Positions 43,698 through 53,352 are shown, counted from the stretch's first letter. The stretch is 64,000 nucleotides of DNA from Corynebacterium auriscanis (GCF_030408435.1 NZ_CP047046.1:2276572-2340571), one strand, 5' to 3'. Numbers and translations: made by a program. The notes: a model not told the origin generated them from the sequence alone.

Positions 43698-45026
43698 CCA
43701 AATCGGCTCAGGTTCGAGCTCTACTCCAAAAGCCTCCCACACCCCATTGCGCACAGCGCGGGCCAGTTGGACAATATCCGCGCTGGTGGCCCCGCCACGA
43801 TTAGTGAGGGCCAGAGTGTGTTTGGTGGATAGCGAGGCCACAGTATTACCCTCCACGTGCCATCCCTTCGAAAACCCCGCGCGTTCGATCAACCATGCGG
43901 CGGAGAACTTGTAACGCTCGACAGGATTCTCCTCGGGGCTCCTTTCGAGGCTCCTTTCGAGGGTCCCCTCGAGACTCTCGGATGAAGTCGGAGCACAAAG
44001 GCTGCGTGTAGTTGCCCTACCCTTATCCGCATTATCCCCAACCGCACTGCGCCCCGCGGAATAAACGGGCATGGAATCGGCTTCCTCGTCGCCACATCGC
44101 TGCCGGACCGCGGCAATAACCGCATCCCGGGCTGCCTCGCCTTCCACGATGGGGTTAGTGAAAAACGATCCTGCAGACCACGTGTCGTGATCTTCCGGAT
44201 CTAAAACCATGCCCTTACCTGCGCGCAGCTGCAGCACCGCCTCGCGCACCTCGGCGACTGGACGCCGTGCATCGGCGGTGGCCTCTTCCGCAGTAACGCC
44301 CACACGACGAGCAAGCTCTCCGAAACGCAGCGCGGTTGACAAGCCATCCGTACGCAGCTGGAACTCCACGGCGGTGACCACTCCACGGTTAGTGAATTTC
44401 AGATTGGAATAGCGATACGCCAAGTCTAAGGCCTCCGGCTGCACCCACTCCCACGTCTTCGCCTCGCGGTCATACAGCTGCACCCGCTTGAGAACCTGCG
44501 AGACTTCAGCACCATATGCCCCGACATTCTGAACCGGCGTAGCACCCACCGAACCGGGAATGCCACTAAGGCACTCCAACCCGCCCAGTCCGGCAGCAAC
44601 GGTCGCTGCTACTAACTGGTCCCACTCCACGCCGGCGTACGCCCGGACAAGCCCAGTGGATTTGTCGATGGCAACATGCCCCTCGGCAGCACCGTGATTC
44701 CAAACAGCAGCGTGGGAACCGTTTTCAGGAGAATCCGAGGTTGTCACCCAAACAACGACTAGATCGGAAACCTGCGGACCATCCCCCACCACCAGGTTCG
44801 ATCCCCCACCCACGACAATAAGCGGAGTGCGGGTGGCGTCGAGTTCAGAAACCACCCAACGTAAAGCCTCGGGCGAGAGGCATTTGATAACACCAGCGGG
44901 CCGACCACCGATGCGAAGGGTGGTGAGCTCGGCAAATGTCGTGTCTACCGCCTCAATGTCAGCAGATTGTGCACAGGCCACGAGGTCTTTAGCGATGGTC
45001 TTTAGCTCAGTATCCGAATTCGTCAC
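43680..45026 (-). CDS. murB: MurB, UDP-N-acetylenolpyruvoylglucosamine reductase
   Basis: This FAD enzyme makes UDP-MurNAc for peptidoglycan. FAD-binding motifs are visible: FAELTTLRIGG (30-40), VVGGGSNLVVGD, GIPGSVGATPVQNVGAYG (about 150-167) and the catalytic Ser in SAGSFFTNP. The C-terminus SKGWHVEGN...HTLALTNRGGAT is typical of type I MurB. At 448 residues it is about 80 longer than usual. A charged insertion near 340-385 (LEGTLERSLERSPEENP) is encoded by short GAGGCTCCTTTC-type repeats (about 43930-43975). The start is GTG 45026, only 23 bp from the divergent DUF2505 gene. Confidence 0.92.
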   Translation of the reverse strand: MTNSDTELKTIAKDLVACAQSADIEAVDTTFAELTTLRIGGRPAGVIKCLSPEALRWVVSELDATRTPLIVVGGGSNLVVGDGPQVSDLVVVWVTTSDSPENGSHAAVWNHGAAEGHVAIDKSTGLVRAYAGVEWDQLVAATVAAGLGGLECLSGIPGSVGATPVQNVGAYGAEVSQVLKRVQLYDREAKTWEWVQPEALDLAYRYSNLKFTNRGVVTAVEFQLRTDGLSTALRFGELARRVGVTAEEATADARRPVAEVREAVLQLRAGKGMVLDPEDHDTWSAGSFFTNPIVEGEAARDAVIAAVRQRCGDEEADSMPVYSAGRSAVGDNADKGRATTRSLCAPTSSESLEGTLERSLERSPEENPVERYKFSAAWLIERAGFSKGWHVEGNTVASLSTKHTLALTNRGGATSADIVQLARAVRNGVWEAFGVELEPEPIWLGLTI

Positions 45027-45049
45027 TCTTATAAAGGTAGTCTGTTGTC

Positions 45050-45547
45050 ATGACTACTCACAGTGAGAACACTGCAACTATCAACGCACCAATTGAAAAG
45101 GTCTACGAGGCCCTGTCCTCGAAGGCGTACTGGGACTACGAAGCCGAGAAGATCGGCGACGAACCTGGCGAAGTAAATTCCTTCACCCCCGACCCAATCG
45201 AGGTCGTACTGTTTGAGCTGCTTCCAAAGGCCGCTCTACCAGAGGCCGTACGCGCCATGGTTTCGCAGGACCTGAAGCTGAAGCGCGCAGTAAAGTTCGG
45301 CCCACTTGCCGAGGAAACCACCACAGGCGAGATGCACGCAGAGATCAAGGGTGCTCCCGTTACCTTCGATTCCGAGGTCAAGCTGACCGGTGCAGGCGAA
45401 ACTACCACCCTGAACGCAGATTCCACCGTAGATGTGAAAATCCCCATGATGGGTGCCGTTCTGGAGCCCAAGGTTGCCGAGTGGTTGGAAGATTTCCTGA
45501 CCCGCGAGGCCGGCCTGCTCGAAGCTTGGATTAACGAGAACCTGTAA
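45050..45547 (+). CDS. DUF2505 (START/SRPBCC-like) protein
   Basis: This is a 165-residue protein with an SRPBCC-like pattern: INAPIEKVYEALSSKAYW at the N-terminus, strands in the middle and a C-terminal amphipathic helix (VAEWLEDFLTREAGLLEAWI). It matches DUF2505 proteins that lie next to murB in corynebacteria and mycobacteria. The function is unknown; a lipid-binding pocket is inferred from the fold. AAAGG lies 13 bases before ATG 45050, but the only 23-bp gap to murB means promoters must overlap coding DNA. Confidence 0.82.
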   Translation: MTTHSENTATINAPIEKVYEALSSKAYWDYEAEKIGDEPGEVNSFTPDPIEVVLFELLPKAALPEAVRAMVSQDLKLKRAVKFGPLAEETTTGEMHAEIKGAPVTFDSEVKLTGAGETTTLNADSTVDVKIPMMGAVLEPKVAEWLEDFLTREAGLLEAWINENL

Positions 45548-45617
45548 ATCTAAATCTTCGATGGGAACTTCCCTAACCATGTGGAGAAATCCACCTGTTT
45601 AGGGAAAACTAGTTTGG

Positions 45618-46649
45618 GTGAATACACCGCAACAGCCTTACTCAAACCCACAGCCGTCGTGGGGTGGGCAACCCACACAGGACGCGCAGTCCTCGTGGAA
45701 CGCCCAGCCCCAACCCCAGAAGAAGTCCAAGAAGGGCCTAACAATCCTTCTGAGCATCTTGGTAGTTCTTCTGCTCCTCATCGCCCTAGCAGAATTCGGC
45801 CTACGCGCTTACGTCAAGGGGCAAATCGTAGATGGCGTGAAGCAGCAAGCGGCACAGTCCAACACCGCTATTACCAGCGACCCGAAGGTCAGCTTTGGAT
45901 CCAGTTCTCTTCTGCTCGGAGCACTGGGAGGCAACATTAAGCAGGTGGACATCACAATCCCCTCCAGTCTCAAGATCTCTCATCCAAACGGTGATCAGGG
46001 CACACCGCAGGTCGATGGCAACCCAGAAGTGCACATCCTTGCCAAGGGAATCAAGGGCAAATCTGAATCGGATATGCGTGCAAGCGATTTGACCATGCAA
46101 TCCGAGATTCCTACCGAATTGATGCTGGCCCAAGCTCAGAAAAACCAATCGCAAAGCTCGTCGAGTTCCAACAACGCCCTGGCAGGTATGTTCACGCTCA
46201 CCGGCATTAAAACCGATCCGGAGTCCGGAGTACTGGACTTCGAGATCGGCGGCGGCCTAGCGAAACTCTCGATGAAACCCAAGGCGGAAAATGGCAATCT
46301 GACCATGGACGTTGAAGGTGGAAAAGTGCTGGGGTTCGACTTGCCCGAAACGATTGTTAACTCGATTCGTGACTCCCTCACCAAGCAATCCCAAGGCGGG
46401 ATGATTGAAGGCATGGACGTCACGGACGTCAAGGTCACCGAGCGTGGTATGGAAATACACATGCACGGTACAGATGTCGACCTGGCCAAGGTCGGAGGCC
46501 AGGGTGCGACAACGGATCAAGGTGGCGGCGATCAGGGGGGCAGTGGTGGCAGCAGTGGCAGCGACAGCAACCAAGACGAAAACCCCGTTCAACCAGATCG
46601 CCCGTACGGCTCTAGCGGTGGGGGCTACGGTTCCAGCCGGGCTGCTTAA
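45618..46649 (+). CDS. LmeA-like phospholipid-binding protein (DUF2993)
   Basis: This 343-residue protein has a Pro/Gln-rich cytoplasmic start (1-38), one membrane helix (about 42-66) and a DUF2993/LmeA-type extracytoplasmic domain (about 67-290). [18 protein letters not shown] opens this domain. A disordered Gly/Ser/Asp-rich tail follows. In mycobacteria LmeA works in lipomannan elongation. The start is GTG 45618. Its 3' end overlaps the convergent deoC by 38 bp. Family assignment is from layout and position next to deoC. Confidence 0.8.
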   Translation: MNTPQQPYSNPQPSWGGQPTQDAQSSWNAQPQPQKKSKKGLTILLSILVVLLLLIALAEFGLRAYVKGQIVDGVKQQAAQSNTAITSDPKVSFGSSSLLLGALGGNIKQVDITIPSSLKISHPNGDQGTPQVDGNPEVHILAKGIKGKSESDMRASDLTMQSEIPTELMLAQAQKNQSQSSSSSNNALAGMFTLTGIKTDPESGVLDFEIGGGLAKLSMKPKAENGNLTMDVEGGKVLGFDLPETIVNSIRDSLTKQSQGGMIEGMDVTDVKVTERGMEIHMHGTDVDLAKVGGQGATTDQGGGDQGGSGGSSGSDSNQDENPVQPDRPYGSSGGGYGSSRAA

Positions 46650-47385
46650 CGCCCTCGAGGATAGCCGGCGCAGCCGAGACCCCCAAGCGGGTAGCTCCCG
46701 CTGCGATCATGGCAACAGCGCTATCCCAGTCGCGAATTCCGCCCGAAGCCTTTAACCCAACCAATCCTTGGGCTTGCATGACCTCATCGGGCATCCCTAA
46801 CGGAGCTTGGCATTTCATAGCCTGTAGTTCCTGGGCCATGATCTTCACAGCCTCCACGGTGGCGCCACCCGCAGGGTGGAACCCCGTGGAGGTTTTAACG
46901 TAATCAGCGCCAGCGTTGACCGCCGCGCGCACCGCCACGCGCAATTGCTGCTCCGTAAGCGCAGCACTCTCCAGAATCACCTTGAGCACAACCGGCCGCG
47001 GGATCGCCTCGCGTATAGTCATCAGCTCACTCAGCAACGCGTTCGAATCCTCGGCGATGGCTGCCGCCACATCAATGACAACGTCCACCTCATCAGCACC
47101 ACACTGCACCGCTAGGCGCGCCTCGGTGGCTTTAATCAAGCTAGCGTGCTTACCGCTGGGGAAACCCGCTACGGTTGCGATACGAATGGGAGCCGCATCG
47201 CCCTCAGTCCCCGCACGCCCCGCGAGAGGCAGCATCGACGGGGACACACAGACGGCCATGCACTTCAGGCGCGTGGCGGCGTCGATAAGAGAAGCAACAT
47301 CATGGCGCGTAGCCTCCGGCTTTAACAGCGTGTAATCCAGAAGTCCAGCGACAAAGTCCCGAGTGAGATTGGATGTGTCGATCAC
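46612..47385 (-). CDS. deoC: DeoC, deoxyribose-phosphate aldolase
   Basis: This class I aldolase splits 2-deoxyribose-5-phosphate into acetaldehyde and glyceraldehyde-3-phosphate. It has 257 residues. [12 protein letters not shown] is the N-terminal signature, the Schiff-base Lys is in [15 protein letters not shown] (about 170) and the second Lys in [12 protein letters not shown]. It starts at GTG 47385, overlapping the stop of the upstream membrane-protein gene (GTGA). The last 12 codons overlap the convergent LmeA-like gene on the other strand. Upstream in-frame codons to 47475 are rejected because they lie inside the preceding gene. Confidence 0.93.
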   Translation of the reverse strand: MIDTSNLTRDFVAGLLDYTLLKPEATRHDVASLIDAATRLKCMAVCVSPSMLPLAGRAGTEGDAAPIRIATVAGFPSGKHASLIKATEARLAVQCGADEVDVVIDVAAAIAEDSNALLSELMTIREAIPRPVVLKVILESAALTEQQLRVAVRAAVNAGADYVKTSTGFHPAGGATVEAVKIMAQELQAMKCQAPLGMPDEVMQAQGLVGLKASGGIRDWDSAVAMIAAGATRLGVSAAPAILEGVKQPGWNRSPHR

Positions 47386-47693
47386 CACGAACCACCCGCA
47401 TTGCCCAAGGCATCGTTCACACCCGGGCGCACGTCCTGCCAGTAAATGCCCACAATGACCGCGGCGATGATCCACAACATGTCGAAATTGACGAATAGCG
47501 CAAGCACGGACAAAGCCGTGGCGCCACCCATGAGCATCAACCAGTTCTGCTTCTGGCGGTCAATGACCGTGAAAGCATCTTCGCGCGTGCCGACTGCAGT
47601 GACCAGCCCGACGATCGAAAGAATCAACACAATCGCAATGATGACCAAGTAGATCCATCGGATGCCTGCTGCTATTGCCCAAATCGCCGTCAT
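47382..47693 (-). CDS. Small three-helix membrane protein
   Basis: This 103-residue protein has three helices (about 10-33, 48-66 and 69-86) and a short polar C-terminus. It is coupled to deoC by a 4-bp overlap and preceded within 5 bp by the DUF445 gene. A similar small membrane gene adjoins deoC in mycobacteria (Rv0476 position). The function is unknown and no motif is visible. Confidence 0.78.
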   Translation of the reverse strand: MTAIWAIAAGIRWIYLVIIAIVLILSIVGLVTAVGTREDAFTVIDRQKQNWLMLMGGATALSVLALFVNFDMLWIIAAVIVGIYWQDVRPGVNDALGNAGGSW

Positions 47694-47698
47694 GACGG

Positions 47699-49042
47699 TT
47701 ATGATACCGCGAAGATCAACTCAGTCAGAGTGTAAATCGCCAGTCCGGCCAAAGCGCCCACGACAGTGCCGTTAACGCGAATGAACTGCAGGTCCTTACC
47801 CACCATCAATTCGATGCGGTCGGAAGCCTCTTCCGCGTCCCACCGTTCCACGGTTTCACCAATAACACCCGTGACCTTATCCACGTGGTTTTCCGCCACA
47901 TAGCTGGCTACGCGCACGATCCCGTCCTCCAGGCGGGCGGCCCATTCAGGATCGCTGCGCAGCTTATCGGCGGCCTCACGCAGCCATTCGGCAATCTTGA
48001 CCCGCAGCACGGAGTGCTCGTCGCGGGCCATGTCCGTCAGCGTAACCCGCGCGCCTTCCCAGAGCTTCCCCGGAAGCGCCTGCACTGGTCCGGACGTCAT
48101 GACTTCGCTCTTGAACTTCTCTATTCGTTCGATCATCTTCGGATCGTGCTGTAGGTCTTTCGCCAACGTGGCAATGAATTTCCGCAGCTCCCGGCGGGCA
48201 TCGTGGTCCGGGTTGTGGCGCACATCGTGCGTGAACCCGACCAGCTCCGTGTACACCTTCGACCCCACCAGGTCTCGAATGAACCGCGGTGCCCAGGTGG
48301 GGGTGCGCTCGTCGATAAGGCGCACCACAAAATCCTCACTGTTGTGCGCACGATCGTCCATCCATACCACCACGGCGTCGACGATGGGCTCAGTCCGGCC
48401 CTCTTCGATCAGCTGCTCCAGCCCTCGGCCCAGCGGTGGCGCCCACATCGGCTCGTTGAGCTTGTCCACCACCACCGCCCGCAACACGTGCTCGGCCATC
48501 GCCGGATCGATATCATTGACCGCCCGATCCACCACATGGCAAATCTGTTCACTGGCGCGTTCCGCGTTGTTCCCGGCCAGCAACTGATCGCTGATCAGCT
48601 TGGGGATCTTGGCTTTGCGCAACTGTTCAGTAATCGCAGCGGAGTTGAAGAAGTTCTCCCCCACGAACTCGCTGAGCTGGTGACCCACCTGGTCTTTCTT
48701 GCGCTTAATGATCGCCGTGTGCGGGATGGGGATTCCCAGCGGGTGGCGGAACAGCGCCGTCACCGCGAACCAGTCCGCCAGGGCGCCGACCATTCCCGCC
48801 TCAGATGCCGCCCGCACATATCCAATCCATCGCCCCGGGTTGCCTTGGTATTCCATCCAGCGCATCAGCACGTAGATCAAGGTCGCAAGGACCAGTAGCC
48901 CCGTCGCAATCGCTTTGTGCTTGCGTAGGTCCGCACGCCGTTCCGCTTCGGCCTCGGGGCTTGGCCCTGGCACCGGTAGTCCGTTTATCTGGTCCGACGC
49001 CACGCTATCCCCATTTTCATTCACCACAGTCACCCGCCCCAT
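47699..49042 (-). CDS. DUF445 family membrane protein
   Basis: This 447-residue DUF445 (YheB/YjiN-type) protein has an N-terminal helix (about 48-68), then the family hallmark EAGMVGALADWFAVTALFRHPLG in two parts (about 85-107). A long charged, probably coiled, central region and a C-terminal helix (about 423-445) follow. The function is unknown. ATG 49042 is the likely start, though its SD is weak. It is first in a tight minus-strand set with the small membrane gene and deoC. Confidence 0.85.
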   Translation of the reverse strand: MGRVTVVNENGDSVASDQINGLPVPGPSPEAEAERRADLRKHKAIATGLLVLATLIYVLMRWMEYQGNPGRWIGYVRAASEAGMVGALADWFAVTALFRHPLGIPIPHTAIIKRKKDQVGHQLSEFVGENFFNSAAITEQLRKAKIPKLISDQLLAGNNAERASEQICHVVDRAVNDIDPAMAEHVLRAVVVDKLNEPMWAPPLGRGLEQLIEEGRTEPIVDAVVVWMDDRAHNSEDFVVRLIDERTPTWAPRFIRDLVGSKVYTELVGFTHDVRHNPDHDARRELRKFIATLAKDLQHDPKMIERIEKFKSEVMTSGPVQALPGKLWEGARVTLTDMARDEHSVLRVKIAEWLREAADKLRSDPEWAARLEDGIVRVASYVAENHVDKVTGVIGETVERWDAEEASDRIELMVGKDLQFIRVNGTVVGALAGLAIYTLTELIFAVS

Positions 49043-49130
49043 TATTCCATTGGGATGCCCCGTAGTGATACCGGCGACGGAAAATAACCCGTAGGTCGGA
49101 CGAGGAGGGTGGGCAGGAGCACAAACAAGC

Positions 49131-49168
49131 AAAGGCACCGTGTGCCTACGTGAGGCCACGGTGCCTTT
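49131..49168 (-). terminator. Terminator of the sdh operon
   Basis: Perfect arms AAAGGCACCGTG (49131-49142) and CACGGTGCCTTT (49157-49168) enclose a 14-nt loop. It lies 80 bp after the last minus-strand gene of the sdh operon, and the symmetrical A/T ends suit termination in either direction. Confidence 0.85.
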
Positions 49169-49249
49169 GTGGAGGTGCCAGTCTACAGCGCTATGGCAGC
49201 GCCACTGGCGAACTGTGAATCAGACGTTATCCGTCTAACGGGGCTTGCC

Positions 49250-49570
49250 CTAGTGGATACGCCCGGAGCGCTTGACGTACTCGCGATAGTTCTTCCGGCC
49301 GAGGTGGACCAAGAAGAAACCACCGAACAGGAAAAACGCGGCCAAGATAGCCGCACCGATGGTGAGGGTCGTGGCGTTCTCCTGAACTCCATTAACCATA
49401 TTGGCGAGACCAAATACCAACGCTCCGAGGAATGCCAGGGAGGTCAGGATGAAGCCCATACCCACCCATGTTGCGGTACGCAGCAGGGAGGAGTGTGGCG
49501 CTTCGAAGCTCACAGGAACGTAATCGTCCGCGTAGTGCTTCTCCATGTAGAGCTCAGCTGGGATAGCCAT
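49250..49570 (-). CDS. Small membrane protein at the end of the sdh operon
   Basis: This 106-residue protein has two to three helices (about 32-57 and 67-90) and a basic C-terminus (RKNYREYVKRSGRIH). It follows sdhB by 45 bp and precedes a strong terminator, so it is probably part of the sdh transcript. A hypothetical membrane gene occupies this place in C. glutamicum as well. Its role in SDH assembly or respiration is only inferred from position. Confidence 0.78.
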   Translation of the reverse strand: MAIPAELYMEKHYADDYVPVSFEAPHSSLLRTATWVGMGFILTSLAFLGALVFGLANMVNGVQENATTLTIGAAILAAFFLFGGFFLVHLGRKNYREYVKRSGRIH

Positions 49571-49615
49571 CGTCTATTCCTACTTTCCTTCAGAATTCTT
49601 TAATCAGTGACTAGC

Positions 49616-50365
49616 TTAGTTGTCCTTACCGCGGAAAGAAGCACGTGCGCGCTCCTTTGTGACCGCGGACACAGCCGTCAGGGGGATGCCCGCAGGGCAG
49701 ACGTCAGCGCACTCGCCGAACAGGGAGCAGTGGCCGAAGTTGGTTTCTAGCTCATCGATCATCTTGCGCGCACGGCGCCCACGCTCCTGGCGCCCCATTG
49801 GGGACAGAGTAAGGTGAACCAGCTTCGCACCGGTAAACAAGTGCGCAGCACCGTTGGGGCACGCAGCCACACAAGCACCACAGCCGATGCAGGCTGCGTG
49901 GTCGAGGGCCTTTTCGGCGTCGGAGTGGTTAACAGCCAGGGAGTCGGCATCTGGAGCGGTGCCTGCCATGACGGAGACGAAGCCACCCTTTTCCATAACG
50001 CGGTCCAGCGCGGAACGGTCAACGACCATGTCCTTGATTACTGGGTACGCGGCGGAACGCAGTGGCTCCAGCTTGAGCGTGTCGCCGTCGCTGAAAGAGA
50101 ACAGGCGCTGCTGACAAGCTGGCTTGTTCTTGTCGGGGCCGTGTGGGCGACCGTTGACCAGGAGGCCACAGGTACCACAGATACCTTCACGGCAGTCAGA
50201 GGCGAATGCGAATGGCTCCTTGCCGGCCTCGACATAAGAGTTGTTGACGTGGTCGAGCAGTTCCAAGATGGACATCTGCTCTACGGCGTCGTCGACATCG
50301 ACAGACTCGAAGTGGCCTTCAGCACTCGGGCCCGCCTGACGCCAGATTTCAAGATGCAGTTTCAT
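49616..50365 (-). CDS. sdhB: SdhB, succinate dehydrogenase iron-sulfur subunit
   Basis: This 249-residue subunit carries electrons from SdhA FAD to the membrane quinone site. The [2Fe-2S] ligands are in CREGICGTCGLL (about 58-69) plus the Cys of NKPACQ. Two further clusters use CIGCGACVAACPNG and CADVCPAGIP. ATG 50365 overlaps the sdhA stop. The long inter-cluster region and the B-type subunit set (single SdhC) fit the menaquinone-linked enzyme of Gram-positives. Confidence 0.95.
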   Translation of the reverse strand: MKLHLEIWRQAGPSAEGHFESVDVDDAVEQMSILELLDHVNNSYVEAGKEPFAFASDCREGICGTCGLLVNGRPHGPDKNKPACQQRLFSFSDGDTLKLEPLRSAAYPVIKDMVVDRSALDRVMEKGGFVSVMAGTAPDADSLAVNHSDAEKALDHAACIGCGACVAACPNGAAHLFTGAKLVHLTLSPMGRQERGRRARKMIDELETNFGHCSLFGECADVCPAGIPLTAVSAVTKERARASFRGKDN

Positions 50366-52398
50366 TACTTGTAATTCCTTGTCATCAGCGGGATGCGGTC
50401 GAAGAACAGCGGCTCAGAGTGGCGAATGAATTTGTTTTCGCCATCTGGCTGCCAAGCGGAAACGAAGCACCAATTGTCGTCATCACGCTGGGCCTCGCCG
50501 TCCTCGGATAGGTGGTCATCACGGTAGTGCGCACCACAGGACTCGTCGCGGTCAAGTGCATCTACGCACATGAGCTCGCCTAGATCCAGGTAGTCAGCTA
50601 CGCGAGTTGCGTACTCCAGAACCTGGTTCATTTCGCCGGAATTACCCGGAATGTGGACGTTAGCCCAGAAGTCAGCACGTAGGGCGCGAATGTCCTCGAT
50701 GCCCTTCTTCATGTCCTCGACATTGCGGGACACGCCACAGGAGAAGTAGAGGATTTCACCCAACTTGCGGTGGTAGTACTCCGGTCCGTGTGGATCAGTA
50801 CCGCGGATGCTCATGATGCGCTCGATCCGACCCTTAGCACGGTCCAAAGCGGCCTTAGCTGCTGGGGACTCCGCATCCGGAACTGGCTCGCCCAGCAGTG
50901 GAGCCAGGTAGTTCGGGATGGTGAACGGCAGGGTGAACCAGCCTTCCACGGAGGAGGACAGCAGGGAGTTAGCACCCAAACGGTTAGCACCGTGGTACAT
51001 CCAGGAAGCCTCACCGGAGCAGAAAAGGCCTTCGATTGAGGTCATCTCATTGAAGTCTGCCCACAGGCCACCCATCGTGTAGTGGCAGGTTGGGGCAATA
51101 CGCATCGGGGTCTCGTACGCGGACTCACCGATGGCCTCTTCGTACATCTGAATCAGGTTGGAATAGCGCTCACGAATCGTGTCCTTGCCTAAGCGCTGGA
51201 TTGCATCACCCAAGTCGAGGTACACGGAGTTCTTCATTGGGCCTACGCCATAACCCGCGTTGATCTGCTGCGCGTTTGCACGAGATGCAATATCGCGAGG
51301 CACGAGGTTACCGAACGCTGGGTAGCGACGCTCCAGGAAGTAGTCGCGCTCTTCCTCTGGGATGTCGTTTGGCTTGCGCTCGTCGCCCTTCTTCTTCGGA
51401 GTCCAAATACGACCATCGTTGCGGAGGGATTCCGACATCAGGATGGTCTTAGACTGCCAGGTGGAGTTCACTGGCAGACCCGTTGGGTGGAACTGCACGA
51501 AGGACGGGTTCGCCAGGTAAGCACCCAGCTCGTAGGCGCGCATGATGGCGGAAGCGTTGGAGTTCTTCGCCAGCGTTGACATGTGGTACACGTTGCCGTA
51601 ACCACCGGTGGCCAGAACGGTTGCGTGGCCAGTGTGAGCGGTGAGCTCGCCGGTGATCAGGTTGCGCATGATCACACCCTCACACTTGTTGTTCTCAACA
51701 ATGAGGTCAACGAGGTCGCTGTGGGTGAAGATCTCCACATGGCCAGCACCGATCTGACGGTACAGAGCCGAAGTGGTGGCCAGCTGCAGCTGCTGACCAG
51801 TTTGACCACGGGTGTAGTAGGTGCGGGACACCTGCACGCCACCGAAGGAACGGGTGGCCAGGGTACCGCCGTACTCACGGGAGAACGGTGCGCCGATGGC
51901 ATTCATGTGGTCGATGACCTTGGGAGACTCCATAGCCAATCGCCAGCAGTCATTCTCGCGGCAGCGGTAGTCGCCACCCTTGACCGTGTCCTTGGTGTGC
52001 AAGTAGGTGGAATCGTTATCCAGCTTCTTACCACGGGAAGAGTTCACACCACCCTGCGCGGCAATGGAGTGCGCACGGCGTGGGGAATCGTGATAGGTGA
52101 AAACCTTAACGTCGTAGCCCAGCTCGCCCAGCGCGGCTGCTGCAGCACCACCGGCCAAGCCGGTGCCGACGATGAGAATGCGGAACTTGGAGCGGTTCAG
52201 CGGCGAAACCATGCCGAAGTGCTCCTTGGCGTACTGCCATTGCTTGTCCTGGCTGACAGCGTGAGGAGCATTGTCCTTGAGGACCTTACCTACACTCACA
52301 CCAGCTACGGAGGACTCGGGAGCAGAGAATGCTGCCACTGCCTCGTCGTAGTTGAAGTCCGCGGTCTGATTGTGCGGGTGGTTAATTACTTCACTCAT
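50365..52398 (-). CDS. sdhA: SdhA, succinate dehydrogenase flavoprotein subunit
   Basis: This 677-residue flavoprotein subunit oxidises succinate. The FAD Rossmann motif GTGLAGGAAAAALGE is near residue 77, with the covalent FAD site in HSIAAQGGVNSS. Substrate and active-site motifs are FHPTGLPVN, TCHYTMGGLW and GANRLGANSLLSS. The N-terminal 60 residues are an extra extension, as in corynebacterial SdhA. The gap to sdhC is 32 bp and the overlap with sdhB is one base. Confidence 0.95.
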   Translation of the reverse strand: MSEVINHPHNQTADFNYDEAVAAFSAPESSVAGVSVGKVLKDNAPHAVSQDKQWQYAKEHFGMVSPLNRSKFRILIVGTGLAGGAAAAALGELGYDVKVFTYHDSPRRAHSIAAQGGVNSSRGKKLDNDSTYLHTKDTVKGGDYRCRENDCWRLAMESPKVIDHMNAIGAPFSREYGGTLATRSFGGVQVSRTYYTRGQTGQQLQLATTSALYRQIGAGHVEIFTHSDLVDLIVENNKCEGVIMRNLITGELTAHTGHATVLATGGYGNVYHMSTLAKNSNASAIMRAYELGAYLANPSFVQFHPTGLPVNSTWQSKTILMSESLRNDGRIWTPKKKGDERKPNDIPEEERDYFLERRYPAFGNLVPRDIASRANAQQINAGYGVGPMKNSVYLDLGDAIQRLGKDTIRERYSNLIQMYEEAIGESAYETPMRIAPTCHYTMGGLWADFNEMTSIEGLFCSGEASWMYHGANRLGANSLLSSSVEGWFTLPFTIPNYLAPLLGEPVPDAESPAAKAALDRAKGRIERIMSIRGTDPHGPEYYHRKLGEILYFSCGVSRNVEDMKKGIEDIRALRADFWANVHIPGNSGEMNQVLEYATRVADYLDLGELMCVDALDRDESCGAHYRDDHLSEDGEAQRDDDNWCFVSAWQPDGENKFIRHSEPLFFDRIPLMTRNYK

Positions 52399-52430
52399 GA
52401 AAGTTTCTTCTCCTTACAGACTCGCGCTAA

Positions 52431-53219
52431 TTAATGCCCAGGCATGGGGACGAACGGAGCCTGATCAACCAAACCGAACATGACCGCCAATGGGATAGAG
52501 ATGTTGCCGATCATGATGATCGCGGGCAGCAGGTAGGAAACCCACAACATGACCTGGCGCCAGCGGTGCCCAGTGATACCCAAATCCGAAGATGCGGTCC
52601 AGATACCGTGGGACAGGTGCAGGAACAGGATGACCATCGCCAAAATATAGAAGATGGCAACCACAGGACGCTCGAAGGATGCGACCAAGTTCTGGTAGGC
52701 CGCATGAGAGCCATCCACCGCACCCTGGAAGTCACCGGACGCCGCAGGCTTCACACCCAAGGTCAGGTCCAGGATGTGGAAGATGATAAACAGCAGCAAG
52801 ATCAGGCCCGTTACCGGCATCGTGCGCGCGGTGAACGTATTGAAGCTGCTCACCATGTTCTTGCGCTTGAAGCGGCCACGGGACCGGTGAGAACGCGAGG
52901 TCAGCGCGAACGCGAACCAAACGTGCAGCACCAGGGAGACCAGCAGCACGATACGAGCAATCCAGAGGAACAACTCGTGTGGCAAGAGTGGGTGACCGAA
53001 TTCACGCAGGAAATCGGCGTAAGTATTAAAGGATTCGGCCCCCATGTAAACCTTCAGGTTTCCGAGCATGTGGACCAAGACGAAGAGAGCGAAGATGACG
53101 CCAGTCACGGCCATCGTCAGCTTCATCGCCCAAGTTGGGACCCCTGCTTTCTCGCGCAGAGGCTTCGTCGTTATCTTTCCGTGGACGATTGCGTCCCGGT
53201 CGTCATATTTAACAGTCAT
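52431..53219 (-). CDS. sdhC: SdhC, cytochrome b558-type membrane subunit
   Basis: This 262-residue di-heme cytochrome b subunit has five helices and anchors SdhAB; no separate SdhD exists. His ligand candidates are in LVHMLGNLKV, LVLHVWFAFA, IFHILDLTLG and LHLSHGIWTASSD. This B-type arrangement couples succinate oxidation to menaquinone. The start ATG 53219 is followed by a basic leader. The upstream region has a RamB-like ACTTTGC site and a strong hairpin. Confidence 0.93.
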   Translation of the reverse strand: MTVKYDDRDAIVHGKITTKPLREKAGVPTWAMKLTMAVTGVIFALFVLVHMLGNLKVYMGAESFNTYADFLREFGHPLLPHELFLWIARIVLLVSLVLHVWFAFALTSRSHRSRGRFKRKNMVSSFNTFTARTMPVTGLILLLFIIFHILDLTLGVKPAASGDFQGAVDGSHAAYQNLVASFERPVVAIFYILAMVILFLHLSHGIWTASSDLGITGHRWRQVMLWVSYLLPAIIMIGNISIPLAVMFGLVDQAPFVPMPGH

Positions 53220-53266
53220 GGCACCTCCAGTGTCATGAATACTGTAAATCTGAACCCCCCTTAACG

Positions 53267-53280
53267 ACTACTTTGCGGTA
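53267..53280. promoter_or_regulatory. RamB-like site upstream of sdhC
   Basis: ACTACTTTGCGGTA holds ACTTTGC, the core of the RamB consensus (AAACTTTGCAAA-like), about 50 bp upstream of sdhC. RamB controls sdhCAB in C. glutamicum; the site here is inferred by match only. Confidence 0.35.
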
Positions 53281-53286
53281 ATTCAC

Positions 53287-53329
53287 AGGCCCCGACCTCC
53301 CCCGTTATGGGGGCAGGTTATCGGGGGCT
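53287..53329 (-). terminator. Strong hairpin between GH65 and sdhC genes
   Basis: AGGCCCCGA (53287-53295) pairs with TCGGGGGCT (53321-53329), and an inner CCTCCCCC/GGGGGCAGG continues the stem. It lies just after the GH65 stop codon. There is no T-run, so it may terminate weakly or insulate the sdh promoter. Confidence 0.5.
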
Positions 53330-53352
53330 GGAACTTTTCAGGGGGAATATTT

